From Pseudescherichia sp031998825 (GTDB taxonomy: Bacteria > Pseudomonadota > Gammaproteobacteria > Enterobacterales > Enterobacteriaceae): a DNA stretch of 64,000 nucleotides. The stretch is taken from the NCBI RefSeq assembly GCF_031998825.1, contig NZ_DAMACX010000024.1, positions 6,832-70,831 on the forward strand, read 5' to 3'. Numbering within the stretch: the first letter of the stretch is position 1; the number at the start of each line of letters is the position of its first letter. Of this stretch, positions 19,620-27,941 are shown piece by piece. The position numbers and the translations under genes were made by a program. The notes under the pieces were generated by a model. That model saw nothing but the letters and a program-made list of their open reading frames with translations. It ran no database searches and was not told the origin of the DNA.

Positions 19620-19646
19620 TAAAGTTAGCGGCGTCGTTACCGATAA
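19620..19646 (+). promoter_or_regulatory. FliA (sigma-28) promoter of the second chemoreceptor
   Basis: TAAAGTTA-N11-ACCGATAA matches the sigma-28 consensus at fourteen of sixteen positions with the exact 11-base spacer, 39 bp before the receptor start. The receptor is therefore expected to belong to the flagellar regulon. Confidence 0.9.
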
Positions 19647-19685
19647 CGTGATCGTCATAGAGATAATCACCTTGATGGAGTATAT

Positions 19686-21248
19686 ATGTTCTTACATGAC
19701 GTAAAGATTGGCACGAAGTTATTTCTGGCGTTCGGGTTCTTTATTTTATTGATGGTGGCAAGTTCCTGCCTTTCACTATTTAGCCTGAATCGCGCAAATA
19801 ATGGCATGCAGACTATCGTGAACAGTGATTATCCCACCACGGTAAAAGCCAACCACCTTATCGAAAGATTTCAGACCTTCGTTAGTACCCAGCAGCTGAT
19901 GCTGCTGGATAGCGAAGGGAAGTGGGGTGAAAGCATGCAGCAGCAGCTGACCGCCATCAGCGGCGAAATCACGGTGCTGCTGGACACGCTGACGAAGCAG
20001 CTCGACGAGCCGCAGGCGCAGAAGATCCTCACCGAGCTGCGCGGAATACGGCAGCAGTACCTCGACTCTCGTTTCCGTATTTTAGAGGCGGTAAAAGTCG
20101 GCAACCGGGAAGCGGCCGTTCAGGAGATGATGAACACCACCGTGCCCATCCAGAACGCCTATACGCAGAAGGTCCTGGAGCTGATCGCGATTCAGGACGC
20201 GCGAATGCGTGAAGCAGGTAACCGGGTCGATAGCGACTTCAACACTAACCGCCTGATGTTGATCCTGCTGACAGTGGTCAGCATCGCTATCGCCGTGCTG
20301 ATGGGAACCTTCATTGTACGTGCCATCACTCGTCCGCTGGGGCAGGCGGTAGATCTGGCAGAGGCGATTGCTGCCGGGGATCTCACCCACTCGATTGACG
20401 TTAAACATCGGGACGAGACCGGCGTGCTGCTGAATGCCCTGATGGCCATGAAGAGCCGCCTGCTGGAGATTGTGCAGGAGGTGCAGTTTGGTTCAGAGAA
20501 TATCTCCAGCGCCGCCGCGCAGATCGTTGCCGGTAACCAGGACCTGGCGGCCCGTACCGAAGAGCAGGCCAGCTCCGTGGAGCAGACCGCAGCCTCGATG
20601 GAGCAGATCACCGCCACGGTGAAAAATACCGCCAGCCACACCACAGAAGCGACTCAGCTCTCTGCCGATGCGGCGACGGTGGTGAAAAACAACGGCGCGA
20701 TGATGAAGCAGGTGACGGAGAAGATGCGCGTTATTAACGACACCTCCAGCCGCATGTCCGACATCATCAACCTGATTGACGCTATCGCATTCCAGACCAA
20801 TATTCTGGCGCTCAACGCGGCGGTTGAAGCCGCACGCGCAGGCGAACACGGGCGCGGTTTTGCGGTGGTAGCCGGGGAAGTACGTCAGTTGGCACAGAAA
20901 AGCGCCTCGTCGGCGAATGATATCCGCCAGCTAATTGAAGACTCCACGACCCAGGCGCGGGAAGGGATGGCGCTGGTGGAAAAAGCGGGCGGGCTGATCA
21001 ACGGCATGGTGAGCAACGTCGAGGAGATGGATACCATCCTGCGGCAGATTGGCCACGCCAGCCATGAGCAGACAGAGGGCATTTCGCAGATTAACAGCGC
21101 CATCGGCCTGATCGACGCGACTACTCAACAGAACTCCAGCCTGGTAGAGGAGTCCGTGGCGGCAGCGGCGTCGCTGAACGAGCAGGCGCAGCACCTGAAG
21201 GGGCTGATCAAGGTATTCCGCATCAGCCGCGAAGAGGCTACCGCTTAA
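19686..21248 (+). CDS. Methyl-accepting chemotaxis protein
   Basis: 520 residues. Membrane segment 1 (~11-31), a periplasmic four-helix bundle sensor (~35-185), membrane segment 2 (~190-213), HAMP (~214-266) and a Tsr-class cytoplasmic domain with tip IAFQTNILALNAAVEAARAG and methylation regions. The C-terminus ends FRISREEATA, without the NWETF pentapeptide that tethers CheR/CheB, so it probably relies on other receptors for adaptation, like Trg, Tap and Aer. The ligand is unknown. It has its own FliA promoter. Its TAA stop shares the TTAA tetranucleotide with the stop of convergent yqjI. Confidence 0.93.
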   Translation: MFLHDVKIGTKLFLAFGFFILLMVASSCLSLFSLNRANNGMQTIVNSDYPTTVKANHLIERFQTFVSTQQLMLLDSEGKWGESMQQQLTAISGEITVLLDTLTKQLDEPQAQKILTELRGIRQQYLDSRFRILEAVKVGNREAAVQEMMNTTVPIQNAYTQKVLELIAIQDARMREAGNRVDSDFNTNRLMLILLTVVSIAIAVLMGTFIVRAITRPLGQAVDLAEAIAAGDLTHSIDVKHRDETGVLLNALMAMKSRLLEIVQEVQFGSENISSAAAQIVAGNQDLAARTEEQASSVEQTAASMEQITATVKNTASHTTEATQLSADAATVVKNNGAMMKQVTEKMRVINDTSSRMSDIINLIDAIAFQTNILALNAAVEAARAGEHGRGFAVVAGEVRQLAQKSASSANDIRQLIEDSTTQAREGMALVEKAGGLINGMVSNVEEMDTILRQIGHASHEQTEGISQINSAIGLIDATTQQNSSLVEESVAAAASLNEQAQHLKGLIKVFRISREEATA

Positions 21249-21760
21249 TCCATCTGGGAGATCTCCAACGCCGCCCGGTCGATCACGCCGATGATCTGCT
21301 TCAGCTGGGCGGCGCTAATCTCTTCATGGTTCACCTTCAGATCCAGCACGGCCTTGAAGTTATCCAGGGCGCGTTTCATCTGCGGATTTTTACGCAGCTG
21401 GTGCCCGACGCCACGTGCTTTGATCCGCTCCTGAATATGCAGGAGATGCTCCTGATTCTCCTCCAGCCACTGCTGGCCTGCCTCGGTAATGGCAATCTTC
21501 TTACGCCCGCTCTCCTCTTCGCTAATCTCAATGAACGCCTGCTCCTGCAGGAAGTCGAGGGTCGGGTAGATCACGCCGGGGCTGGGGGTGTAGTGACCCT
21601 GGGTGAGGTTTTCGATCTCTTTGATCAGCTCATAGCCGTGGCTGGCGTTACGGGTCAGGATATCTAACACCACCAGCCGCAGCTCGCCGTGGCCGAAGAA
21701 GCGCTGACGGCGTCCGCCGTGGCTGTGATGATGGGAACGATCTTCATGGCTATGGCGCAT
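21245..21760 (-). CDS. yqjI: YqjI, nickel-responsive PadR-family repressor
   Basis: 171 residues. The short His-rich N-terminus (HSHEDRSHHHSHGG) probably binds Ni2+; it is shorter than in E. coli YqjI (about 207 residues). A PadR winged helix follows (residues ~25-95; LVVLDILTRNASHGYELIKEI, PGVIYPTLDFL) and a helical dimerisation tail. YqjI represses yqjH and itself; nickel relieves this. Divergent from yqjH across a gap holding matching inverted repeats and a Fur-like site. Confidence 0.93.
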   Translation of the reverse strand: MRHSHEDRSHHHSHGGRRQRFFGHGELRLVVLDILTRNASHGYELIKEIENLTQGHYTPSPGVIYPTLDFLQEQAFIEISEEESGRKKIAITEAGQQWLEENQEHLLHIQERIKARGVGHQLRKNPQMKRALDNFKAVLDLKVNHEEISAAQLKQIIGVIDRAALEISQMD

Positions 21761-21781
21761 GGTTAAAGCCTTCCTTAAATT

Positions 21782-21909
21782 GATATATCTAAATTATGTC
21801 TAAAGTAAGTCTACACGCCTAAATCACTGCCTGTCTAACGCTATCAAAAAAATTCTTGCAATCTTTCTAAGTAGCAATCATTATCATTTAAAATTTATTT
21901 AGATATATC
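21782..21909. promoter_or_regulatory. yqjI–yqjH operator region: paired YqjI-type sites and a Fur-like box
   Basis: GATATATCTAAAT (21782-21794) and its exact inverse ATTTAGATATATC (21897-21909) lie one near each divergent gene, placed like paired YqjI operators. Between them GCAATCATTATCATT (21874-21888) resembles half of a Fur box; the best 19-base alignment matches the consensus at twelve positions. E. coli yqjH is controlled by both YqjI and Fur. Confidence 0.65.
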
Positions 21910-21932
21910 GTATTCCACTTTGGATGGCTAAC

Positions 21933-22703
21933 ATGACGAAACAAGATCGACGTTATCCGCAGCGCGTACGCAATGAGCTGCGCTTTCGCGAGCTGACGGT
22001 GCTGCGCGTGGAGCGCATCGGCGCAGGTTTCCAGCGTATCGTGCTGGGGGGAGAGGCGCTGGCGGGCTTTAGCAGCCGGGGCTTTGACGATCACACTAAG
22101 GTATTCTTCCCTGAACCGGGTCAACCGTTTGTGCCGCCGACGGTAACGGAAGAGGGCATTGTCTGGGGTGACGGCGTGCGTCCGGCCTCGCGCGACTATA
22201 CGCCGCTCTACGACGAAGCCCGTCGCGAGCTAAGCCTCGACTTTTTCATCCACGACGGCGGCGTTGCCAGCAGCTGGGCCGAGAATGCGCAGGTGGGTGA
22301 TACCCTGACGATCGGTGGACCGCGCGGTTCACTGGTGGTGCCGGAAGATTACGCCTGGCAGCTCTACGCCTGCGACGAGAGCGGCATGCCCGCCCTGCGC
22401 CGCCGCCTGGAAACGCTGCGCCAGCTGGCGGTACGCCCGCAGGTGACGGCCATCGTCACCATCGGCGACGAGCGTTATAAGGAGTACCTGGCGCATCTGG
22501 ATGAGTTTGCCATCGAGTGGATCGTTGGCCATAGCGAAGCGGCGCTGGACCAGCGTCTGGCGCAGGTTAGCGTCCCGCAGGATGACTACTTTATCTGGCT
22601 GACCGGGGAAGGAAAGGTCGTGAAAAACGTCAGCCGCCGGTTTGAGACTGACGCTATCGATCCGCAGCTGGTACGCGCTGCTGCCTACTGGCACGATAAG
22701 TAA
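21933..22703 (+). CDS. yqjH: YqjH, NADPH-dependent ferric-chelate reductase
   Basis: 256 residues from ATG 21933; an in-frame ATG at 21924 would add three. A siderophore-interacting FAD-binding protein: RDYTPLYD (residues ~89-96) is the FAD-binding RxYT motif and TIGGPRGS (~130-137) the flavin phosphate loop; WLTGEGKVVK near residue 219 belongs to the NADPH domain. It reduces ferric-siderophore complexes to release iron, and counters nickel-disturbed iron homeostasis. Controlled by YqjI and Fur. Confidence 0.94.
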   Translation: MTKQDRRYPQRVRNELRFRELTVLRVERIGAGFQRIVLGGEALAGFSSRGFDDHTKVFFPEPGQPFVPPTVTEEGIVWGDGVRPASRDYTPLYDEARRELSLDFFIHDGGVASSWAENAQVGDTLTIGGPRGSLVVPEDYAWQLYACDESGMPALRRRLETLRQLAVRPQVTAIVTIGDERYKEYLAHLDEFAIEWIVGHSEAALDQRLAQVSVPQDDYFIWLTGEGKVVKNVSRRFETDAIDPQLVRAAAYWHDK

Positions 22704-22708
22704 CGGCG

Positions 22709-23878
22709 TCAGGCTACCGCGTCGTACTGCGCCTCGCTGACCTGCCGTTCCAGCGAGGTGCACACCTCCGCCAGGGCTTTCTCTTGCTGGACGAAATAAC
22801 CCTCCTGATCCTGGAGCGACGAGACCAGCTGCCAAGCGCTCTCGCCCTCCAGCTTGCTAAGCTCCGCCAGCAGCCCGGTGATGTGTGCCTTCACTTCAGC
22901 GATCCTTGCCCGCAGACGGGTCAGATCGTTGAGTCTGTCGCTGGCCATCAGCGGCCCCAGCCCCTTCTGCAGGCGGGCAAAGAGCGAGCGGACAGCGGCT
23001 ACGTCGCCGCGCTGCCGGGCCTGGTTAAGTTGGACCATCATCGCGTTAGCCTCGTCTTTCAGCTCGTCGTCCACGAGATCGGGATGGCACAGCTTGCTGG
23101 CCTGCCGCCACAGCTTTTTCAGCTCCTGACGTTCGTCCTGCGAGAGCTTCTGCTCAAAGCTAAAGCGCGCCTGGGCATCGTGCTGCTGCTCCTGATACTC
23201 CTCATACTCCTGACGTGCCTCGTCCCGCGCCTGGCGAGCCGGCTCTTCCTCGCGGGTGAGTCCTTTCTCCAGCTCCTGGGCTTCGGCCAGCAGGGAGGCG
23301 ATCAGGGCGTTTTGCTGCTGGACGCGACGGCGAGTATCCGCTGCCTGTGCCGAGCTGGCGGGCAGGCTGCGCCAGCGCTGGGTCAAGGACGTTAGTTCCT
23401 CAACGGCCTGGGCCATATACTGCTGGCAGCGCAGGTAGTCCGCTTCCCGCCGCCGGGCCTCCGCCTGCTGCCTGCGCAGCGTGGCCTCCGCCAGGGCCTG
23501 ACGCAGGCGCAGGATCTGCGTCATCAGCGGCCCGAGACGCTTCATATAGCTGTCGTTAAAGTCGTCGAGGATCTGAATGCGGGCATTGCGCTTATCGATC
23601 AGCTCCCGCATCTGCTCCTCCAGCGCCTTCAGCTCCAGCTTGCTGGCCGCCACCTGCGGATCGTGCCACTGGGTCACCGCCCGCTGGCTCTGTAGCCAGG
23701 CGGCGATAGCCTGCAACGCCGCGGAGTAATTTTTCTGCTCCAGCGCGGCAACGATAAACGCCAGCTCAGGATCCTGAGCGTTGCTCTGCAGCCAGCCAAG
23801 CTGGCTATGGATGATGACCTCATCCTCCAGCTCAATGGCGTTTTTTATGATCTCAAGCCGTTTGATTGGTTTGTTCAT
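22709..23878 (-). CDS. Coiled-coil protein with central HPD (J-domain-like) motif
   Basis: 389 residues. Residues ~70-240 are dense Glu/Arg/Gln heptad helix predicted to form a coiled coil. Residues ~240-300 read like a J-domain: QDERQELKKLWRQASKLCHPDLVDDE has helix II followed by the HPD triad (265-267) that stimulates DnaK-type Hsp70s. A second coiled coil follows. There are no Gly/Phe or zinc regions, so it is not DnaJ itself; it resembles uncharacterised enterobacterial J-domain proteins. It is convergent with yqjH (5 bp apart) and starts the accessory segment. Partner and role are unknown. Confidence 0.75.
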   Translation of the reverse strand: MNKPIKRLEIIKNAIELEDEVIIHSQLGWLQSNAQDPELAFIVAALEQKNYSAALQAIAAWLQSQRAVTQWHDPQVAASKLELKALEEQMRELIDKRNARIQILDDFNDSYMKRLGPLMTQILRLRQALAEATLRRQQAEARRREADYLRCQQYMAQAVEELTSLTQRWRSLPASSAQAADTRRRVQQQNALIASLLAEAQELEKGLTREEEPARQARDEARQEYEEYQEQQHDAQARFSFEQKLSQDERQELKKLWRQASKLCHPDLVDDELKDEANAMMVQLNQARQRGDVAAVRSLFARLQKGLGPLMASDRLNDLTRLRARIAEVKAHITGLLAELSKLEGESAWQLVSSLQDQEGYFVQQEKALAEVCTSLERQVSEAQYDAVA

Positions 23879-24173
23879 GGCGTTTCGCTGTGCGCCTGGG
23901 TAGTTGACTCAAGCGTAGTTGTTATTAAAAGAACAGGAAATAGTACCGTTTCGCTAGAGATTATCATTCGCCGCGGCAAAAATAGCATCAAAAATCCAGC
24001 GCGATGTTAGCAAAGTGCAAGCGTTGCTCTGGCTACTATTCATGAATCGAACTCATAAGCGTATTAAGCGTTATTGACTGGCTAGATTATGCCAGCCGTG
24101 TAGAATTTTTAGCGACACAATTTCATTAAATCACCTCATTCACCGCTGTCTACTTCCGTTAGAGGCTATTACC
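23879..24173. other. Gap upstream of the yahK-like gene
   Basis: About 295 bp between two divergent genes. It should hold their promoters; no operator or RNA structure was recognised beyond an AT-rich stretch near 24080-24130. Confidence 0.4.
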
Positions 24174-25223
24174 ATGAAAATTAAAGCAATTGGTGCATTA
24201 TCCGCCGCTCAGGCGCTTGAGCCGATGGACATCAGCCGCCGCGAGCCAGGCCCGCACGACGTGCAGATTGCCATCGCGTACTGCGGGGTTTGCCACTCGG
24301 ACGTACACCAGGCTCGCGCCGAGTGGGCCGGGACGCTATTTCCCTGCGTGCCTGGGCATGAGATCGTAGGCCGCGTTGCTGCCGTCGGCTCAGAGGTCAC
24401 TAGCCATAAAGAGGGCGATCTGGTGGGCGTAGGCTGTATCGTTGACAGCTGTAAGCACTGCGAAGATTGTGAAGAGGGGCTGGAGAACTACTGCGACCAT
24501 ATGGTCGGCACCTATAACGGTCCGACGGCGGATGCCCCAGGCCATACTCTTGGCGGCTATTCGCAGCAGATCGTGGTTCATGAGCGCTACGTGCTGCGCA
24601 TCAAACATCCGGAAGATCAGCTGGCTGCCGTTGCGCCGCTGCTCTGCGCCGGGATCACCACCTATTCACCGCTGCGTCACTGGCAGGCTGGTCCAGGTAA
24701 AAAAGTGGGCGTGGTCGGCATCGGCGGGCTGGGTCATATGGGGATCAAGATTGCGCACGCGATGGGCGCACACGTGGTGGCATTCACCACCTCCGAGTCC
24801 AAGCGTGAAGCAGCAAAAGCGCTGGGTGCGGATGAAGTTGTCGTCTCCCGCAACCCGGAAGAGATGCAGGCCCATACCAAGAGCTTTGATTTTATCCTCA
24901 ACACCGTGGCCGCGCCGCACAACCTCGACGCCTTCACCGCCTTACTGAAGCGTGACGGCACCATGACCCTGGTGGGCGCACCGGCTACCCCGCATCCATC
25001 CCCGGAAGTCTTTAGCCTGATCATGAAGCGCCGCTCGATTGCCGGCTCGATGATCGGCGGTATCCCGGAAACTCAGGAGATGCTCGACTTCTGTGCCGAG
25101 CACGGGATCGTGGCCGACATTGAGATGATCCGCGCCGATGAGATCAATGAAGCCTGGGAGCGCATGATCAAAGGCGATGTGAAGTACCGCTTTGTCATCG
25201 ACAGCGCCACGCTGGCCGGGTAA
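24174..25223 (+). CDS. yahK: Zinc alcohol/aldehyde dehydrogenase, YahK type
   Basis: 349 residues, collinear with E. coli YahK and near-identical over long stretches. The catalytic zinc site is in YCGVCHSDVH (Cys40) and PGHE; structural zinc Cys residues lie in CIVDSCKHCEDCEEGLENYC; the NADPH Rossmann motif is GIGGLGHMG (~184-192). YahK reduces broad aldehydes with NADPH. Monocistronic, followed by a REP. A second, more distant paralogue lies 2.7 kb away. Confidence 0.9.
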   Translation: MKIKAIGALSAAQALEPMDISRREPGPHDVQIAIAYCGVCHSDVHQARAEWAGTLFPCVPGHEIVGRVAAVGSEVTSHKEGDLVGVGCIVDSCKHCEDCEEGLENYCDHMVGTYNGPTADAPGHTLGGYSQQIVVHERYVLRIKHPEDQLAAVAPLLCAGITTYSPLRHWQAGPGKKVGVVGIGGLGHMGIKIAHAMGAHVVAFTTSESKREAAKALGADEVVVSRNPEEMQAHTKSFDFILNTVAAPHNLDAFTALLKRDGTMTLVGAPATPHPSPEVFSLIMKRRSIAGSMIGGIPETQEMLDFCAEHGIVADIEMIRADEINEAWERMIKGDVKYRFVIDSATLAG

Positions 25224-25235
25224 CGCGCGGAACAC

Positions 25236-25266
25236 GTAGGCCGGGTAAGCGCAGCGCCACCCGGCA
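25236..25266. repeat. REP-type palindrome after yahK
   Basis: TAGGCCGGGTAAGCG … CGCCACCCGGCAG, the same family as the elements near rlmG and mug, between convergent genes. Confidence 0.75.
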
Positions 25267-25296
25267 GAGGTCGCCTTCTGAGGTGGTGGAAGGCGG

Positions 25297-26373
25297 CTAA
25301 CCGTTCAGCTCCTGTAGCAGACGCGTGTTGATATAAAGCTTTTCACGCCCGGAGACCACCTCTTCTAGCACACCTATGTCCACCAGTTGCTTAAGGTAGG
25401 TTGAAGCCGTCTGCCGCTTCGCAATGCCGCTCTCAACTAAATTATCGATACGGCAGTAAGGCTGTGAAAACAATGCCTGTACCAATTCCCAGGAGTAGAT
25501 TTTAGGAAGACGTTCCCGAACATAGGCGGTAGTTGATTCAATAAGTGCGCGGACAACGGCAATTTTTTTCACAGTCCAGATAGATGAGTTTTCAACTGCC
25601 TGGAGCATAAAGAGGATCCATGCTTCCCAGTCCCCCTCCGCCGTGACGCCGCGCAGCAGCGTATAGTAGTCGTTACGCCGTTCAAGAATGAACCGGGAAA
25701 GGTACAGAATAGGGAGTGACAGCAGTCCGCTCTCTATCAGATACAGAATATTCAAGATACGTCCGGTACGTCCGTTTCCATCAGGAAATGGGTGAATACA
25801 TTCAAACTGATAGTGTGAAATGGCCATCTTCACTAGCGGATCTATATCGTCCTCGCCATGCAAAAAATTTTCCCAGTTTGAAAGCAGATTACGTATCGCA
25901 GACTCACCTTCTGGCGGGGTATAAACCACGCGCATATCCTGATCGCGTAGTACTGTACCAGGCGTTTTCCTGATATCCGTATCCACGGCACGCAATGTCG
26001 TACAGATCTCTACAGCGGTACTGGCGCATAAAGGATAGGTGATGAGGTGCCTGGCGCCGTTATACAATGCGGTACGGTAACGCAGCGCTTCTTTTGTTGC
26101 CGGATCGGCAAGTTCAGCTCGGTCAACGTACCGGAAAAGCCGATCGCTGGTTGTCACAATGTTCTCAATACGTGAGGAGTCTTTCGCTTCCAGCATTGGC
26201 AGCAGGTTTATCAGCAAGCCCTGGTCCGGTAATAGTTCTCCGGCGATTTTTAATTCAGCCAGCGCGGCACGGGCGCTGATGCAGGCTTTAAGCACGCTTC
26301 GCGTTTCGATGGACGCTACATCTGGAGGTAGCAGCGGCAGCTGATTGTAAGGTTTGTCTGGCATCCATAACAT
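25297..26373 (-). CDS. Fic-family AMPylase-like protein
   Basis: 358 residues from ATG 26373. The Fic core HPFPDGNGRTGR (residues ~194-205) is complete, with catalytic His194, so nucleotidyl transfer is expected. The inhibitory helix motif [S/T]xxxE[G/N] occurs as SSRIEN (66-71), N-terminal to the Fic core, placing it in class II (self-inhibited). A winged-helix-like C-terminus (~300-355) is typical of the DUF4172/Fic_N group. The start is ambiguous: in-frame ATGs lie at 26430, 26400, 26373 and 26364. 26373 gives the family-like N-terminus MLWMPDKPYN and leaves the 30-bp repeats upstream. The protein target is unknown. Confidence 0.88.
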   Translation of the reverse strand: MLWMPDKPYNQLPLLPPDVASIETRSVLKACISARAALAELKIAGELLPDQGLLINLLPMLEAKDSSRIENIVTTSDRLFRYVDRAELADPATKEALRYRTALYNGARHLITYPLCASTAVEICTTLRAVDTDIRKTPGTVLRDQDMRVVYTPPEGESAIRNLLSNWENFLHGEDDIDPLVKMAISHYQFECIHPFPDGNGRTGRILNILYLIESGLLSLPILYLSRFILERRNDYYTLLRGVTAEGDWEAWILFMLQAVENSSIWTVKKIAVVRALIESTTAYVRERLPKIYSWELVQALFSQPYCRIDNLVESGIAKRQTASTYLKQLVDIGVLEEVVSGREKLYINTRLLQELNG

Positions 26374-26470
26374 GTTTAAAAAATCCGATTTTATCGACAT
26401 GTGCCCATAATATGTCGATGATATCGACATGTCACGACAACATGTTTAAAAAAAACGATTTAATCGACAT
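26371..26470. repeat. Direct and inverted repeats at the fic start
   Basis: A 30-bp unit at 26371-26400 recurs at 26441-26470 with 27 identical bases and a 70-bp period. Between them is a perfect palindrome ATGTCGAT-GAT-ATCGACAT (26412-26430). The octamer ATCGACAT therefore occurs four times (26393, 26412 inverted, 26423, 26463). Looks like an operator array for control of fic. Confidence 0.6.
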
Positions 26471-26518
26471 ATTATTGAGGGTAAAAAGAGGCAACTCGAT
26501 AGCGTTGCTCTCGATTCA

Positions 26519-27865
26519 TTACTCCGCCCGCTCAACCATCCCTTTTGCCGAGTCGCTGGCCTGCTTCATCAGCGCAGGCAGATCAACCTCCACTAGCTGA
26601 CCATTCCGTTTCACCACCTTGCCGTCTACCAGCACCGTCTGCACATTTTGTGGCTGGGCGGAGTAGAGGATGTAAGCCGCCGGATCGCCGCCGCCGAAAC
26701 CTGCCATATTCAGACTGGCTGGATCGATAATCTGCATATCAGCCCGCTTGCCGGGCTCGAGGGTGCCGGTGATATCCGCCAGCCCCAGCGCCTCGGCACC
26801 GCGTCGAGTCGCCAGCGCCAGTACATCACGCGGATCCGGCTGCGCTTCATCCTTCGCCGCACCGCTCTCGGTCAGGGCCGCGAGGCGCAGGTTTTCAAAC
26901 ATATTCCCCGTTCCGGCCAGGGCGTTGCCATCGATGCCCAGCCCCTGGCGCTCAACGTTGCGGAAGTTATCCAGCCGGGTAATGCCGTAGGCCACCCGCT
27001 GCTCGCTGGTGGGCGTCAGCACCAGAGAGCCTCCGGCCTTCACCAGCGCCGCCTGCTGCTCTGGCGTAGCATCCGTGGCATGCACCACGGTAACGGAAGA
27101 GTTTAGATAGCCGCGTGCGATCAGAGCATCGAACAGGTTCTTCGCATCGCCGCTAACGTGAACCTGTACCGGCAGCTTATGCTTGCGGGCGAAGTTAAAC
27201 TCCTTGTCCCGCATCGCCCAGTTATCCTGGCTCTGAAGATCGCGCGGCAGACGCCAGCCCAGGCCCAAACGCACGCGGTCCGTTGCCTGCTGCTGTAGCG
27301 CTGCCATATGCTCGATATCAATTTCGTGCTGCGTGGTTTTATCCGGCCCGCCGTAGTACATGATGGCGCGGATGCCGCTCTCCTTCAGGGCGGTAAGGCC
27401 AGCGTCGCCCCATTCAGGACCGTGAATATTGTCAAAGAAGTCACCGGTGGTGGTCACGCCGGACTGCAACAGCTCCAGCGCCCCTGTATACATCGCGGTA
27501 TGGATATCCTGAGGCTGCATCACCTTCGCCAGCTTATTGCTCACCGGAAAGAACTTGCCGCCGTTGTTACGGAACTGGCCACGCATAGTGGTTACCCAGA
27601 GGTGATTATGCGCATCGACAAATCCTGGCAGAACATATTTCCCGCTGGCATCGATCACCTCGGCACCCGGCGCGCTGAGATCGGATCCGATCTCGACGAT
27701 CTTATTGCCCTCAATCAGAATATCGCTGTTGGGCCGATCTTTGCCGTCAGCAGTCATCGGCAGCACGTAGCCGTTACGGATCAGGGTGCGGTTGTTGTCA
27801 GCGGCGGCGGTAATAGAGGAGAGGCCCAGCAGCAGGGCAGGGAGAAACGGCAGCACTCGGGTCAT
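26519..27865 (-). CDS. Secreted amidohydrolase (TRZ/ATZ-like)
   Basis: 448 residues with a signal peptide (1-22, LPALLLGLSSITAAA), so probably periplasmic. An amidohydrolase-superfamily metal enzyme: GFVDAHNHLW (His86, His88), VHVSGD, VVHATD and the metal Asp in GIDGNALAGTGN. The N- and C-terminal beta-sandwich is completed by GTLEPGKRADMQIID. It resembles cytosine-deaminase/chlorohydrolase-like proteins; the substrate cannot be told. The export signal is unusual for this group, whose well-known members are cytoplasmic. Same strand as the dehydrogenase at 27942-28991, 76 bp apart; may share a transcript. Confidence 0.85.
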   Translation of the reverse strand: MTRVLPFLPALLLGLSSITAAADNNRTLIRNGYVLPMTADGKDRPNSDILIEGNKIVEIGSDLSAPGAEVIDASGKYVLPGFVDAHNHLWVTTMRGQFRNNGGKFFPVSNKLAKVMQPQDIHTAMYTGALELLQSGVTTTGDFFDNIHGPEWGDAGLTALKESGIRAIMYYGGPDKTTQHEIDIEHMAALQQQATDRVRLGLGWRLPRDLQSQDNWAMRDKEFNFARKHKLPVQVHVSGDAKNLFDALIARGYLNSSVTVVHATDATPEQQAALVKAGGSLVLTPTSEQRVAYGITRLDNFRNVERQGLGIDGNALAGTGNMFENLRLAALTESGAAKDEAQPDPRDVLALATRRGAEALGLADITGTLEPGKRADMQIIDPASLNMAGFGGGDPAAYILYSAQPQNVQTVLVDGKVVKRNGQLVEVDLPALMKQASDSAKGMVERAE

Positions 27866-27941
27866 GCTTACTCCTTAACTCGATGATAAAGCAGGAGCAT
27901 TAAGCTTAGGAGTGCTGCCGGGATCGCGCCAGAGGCGATCG

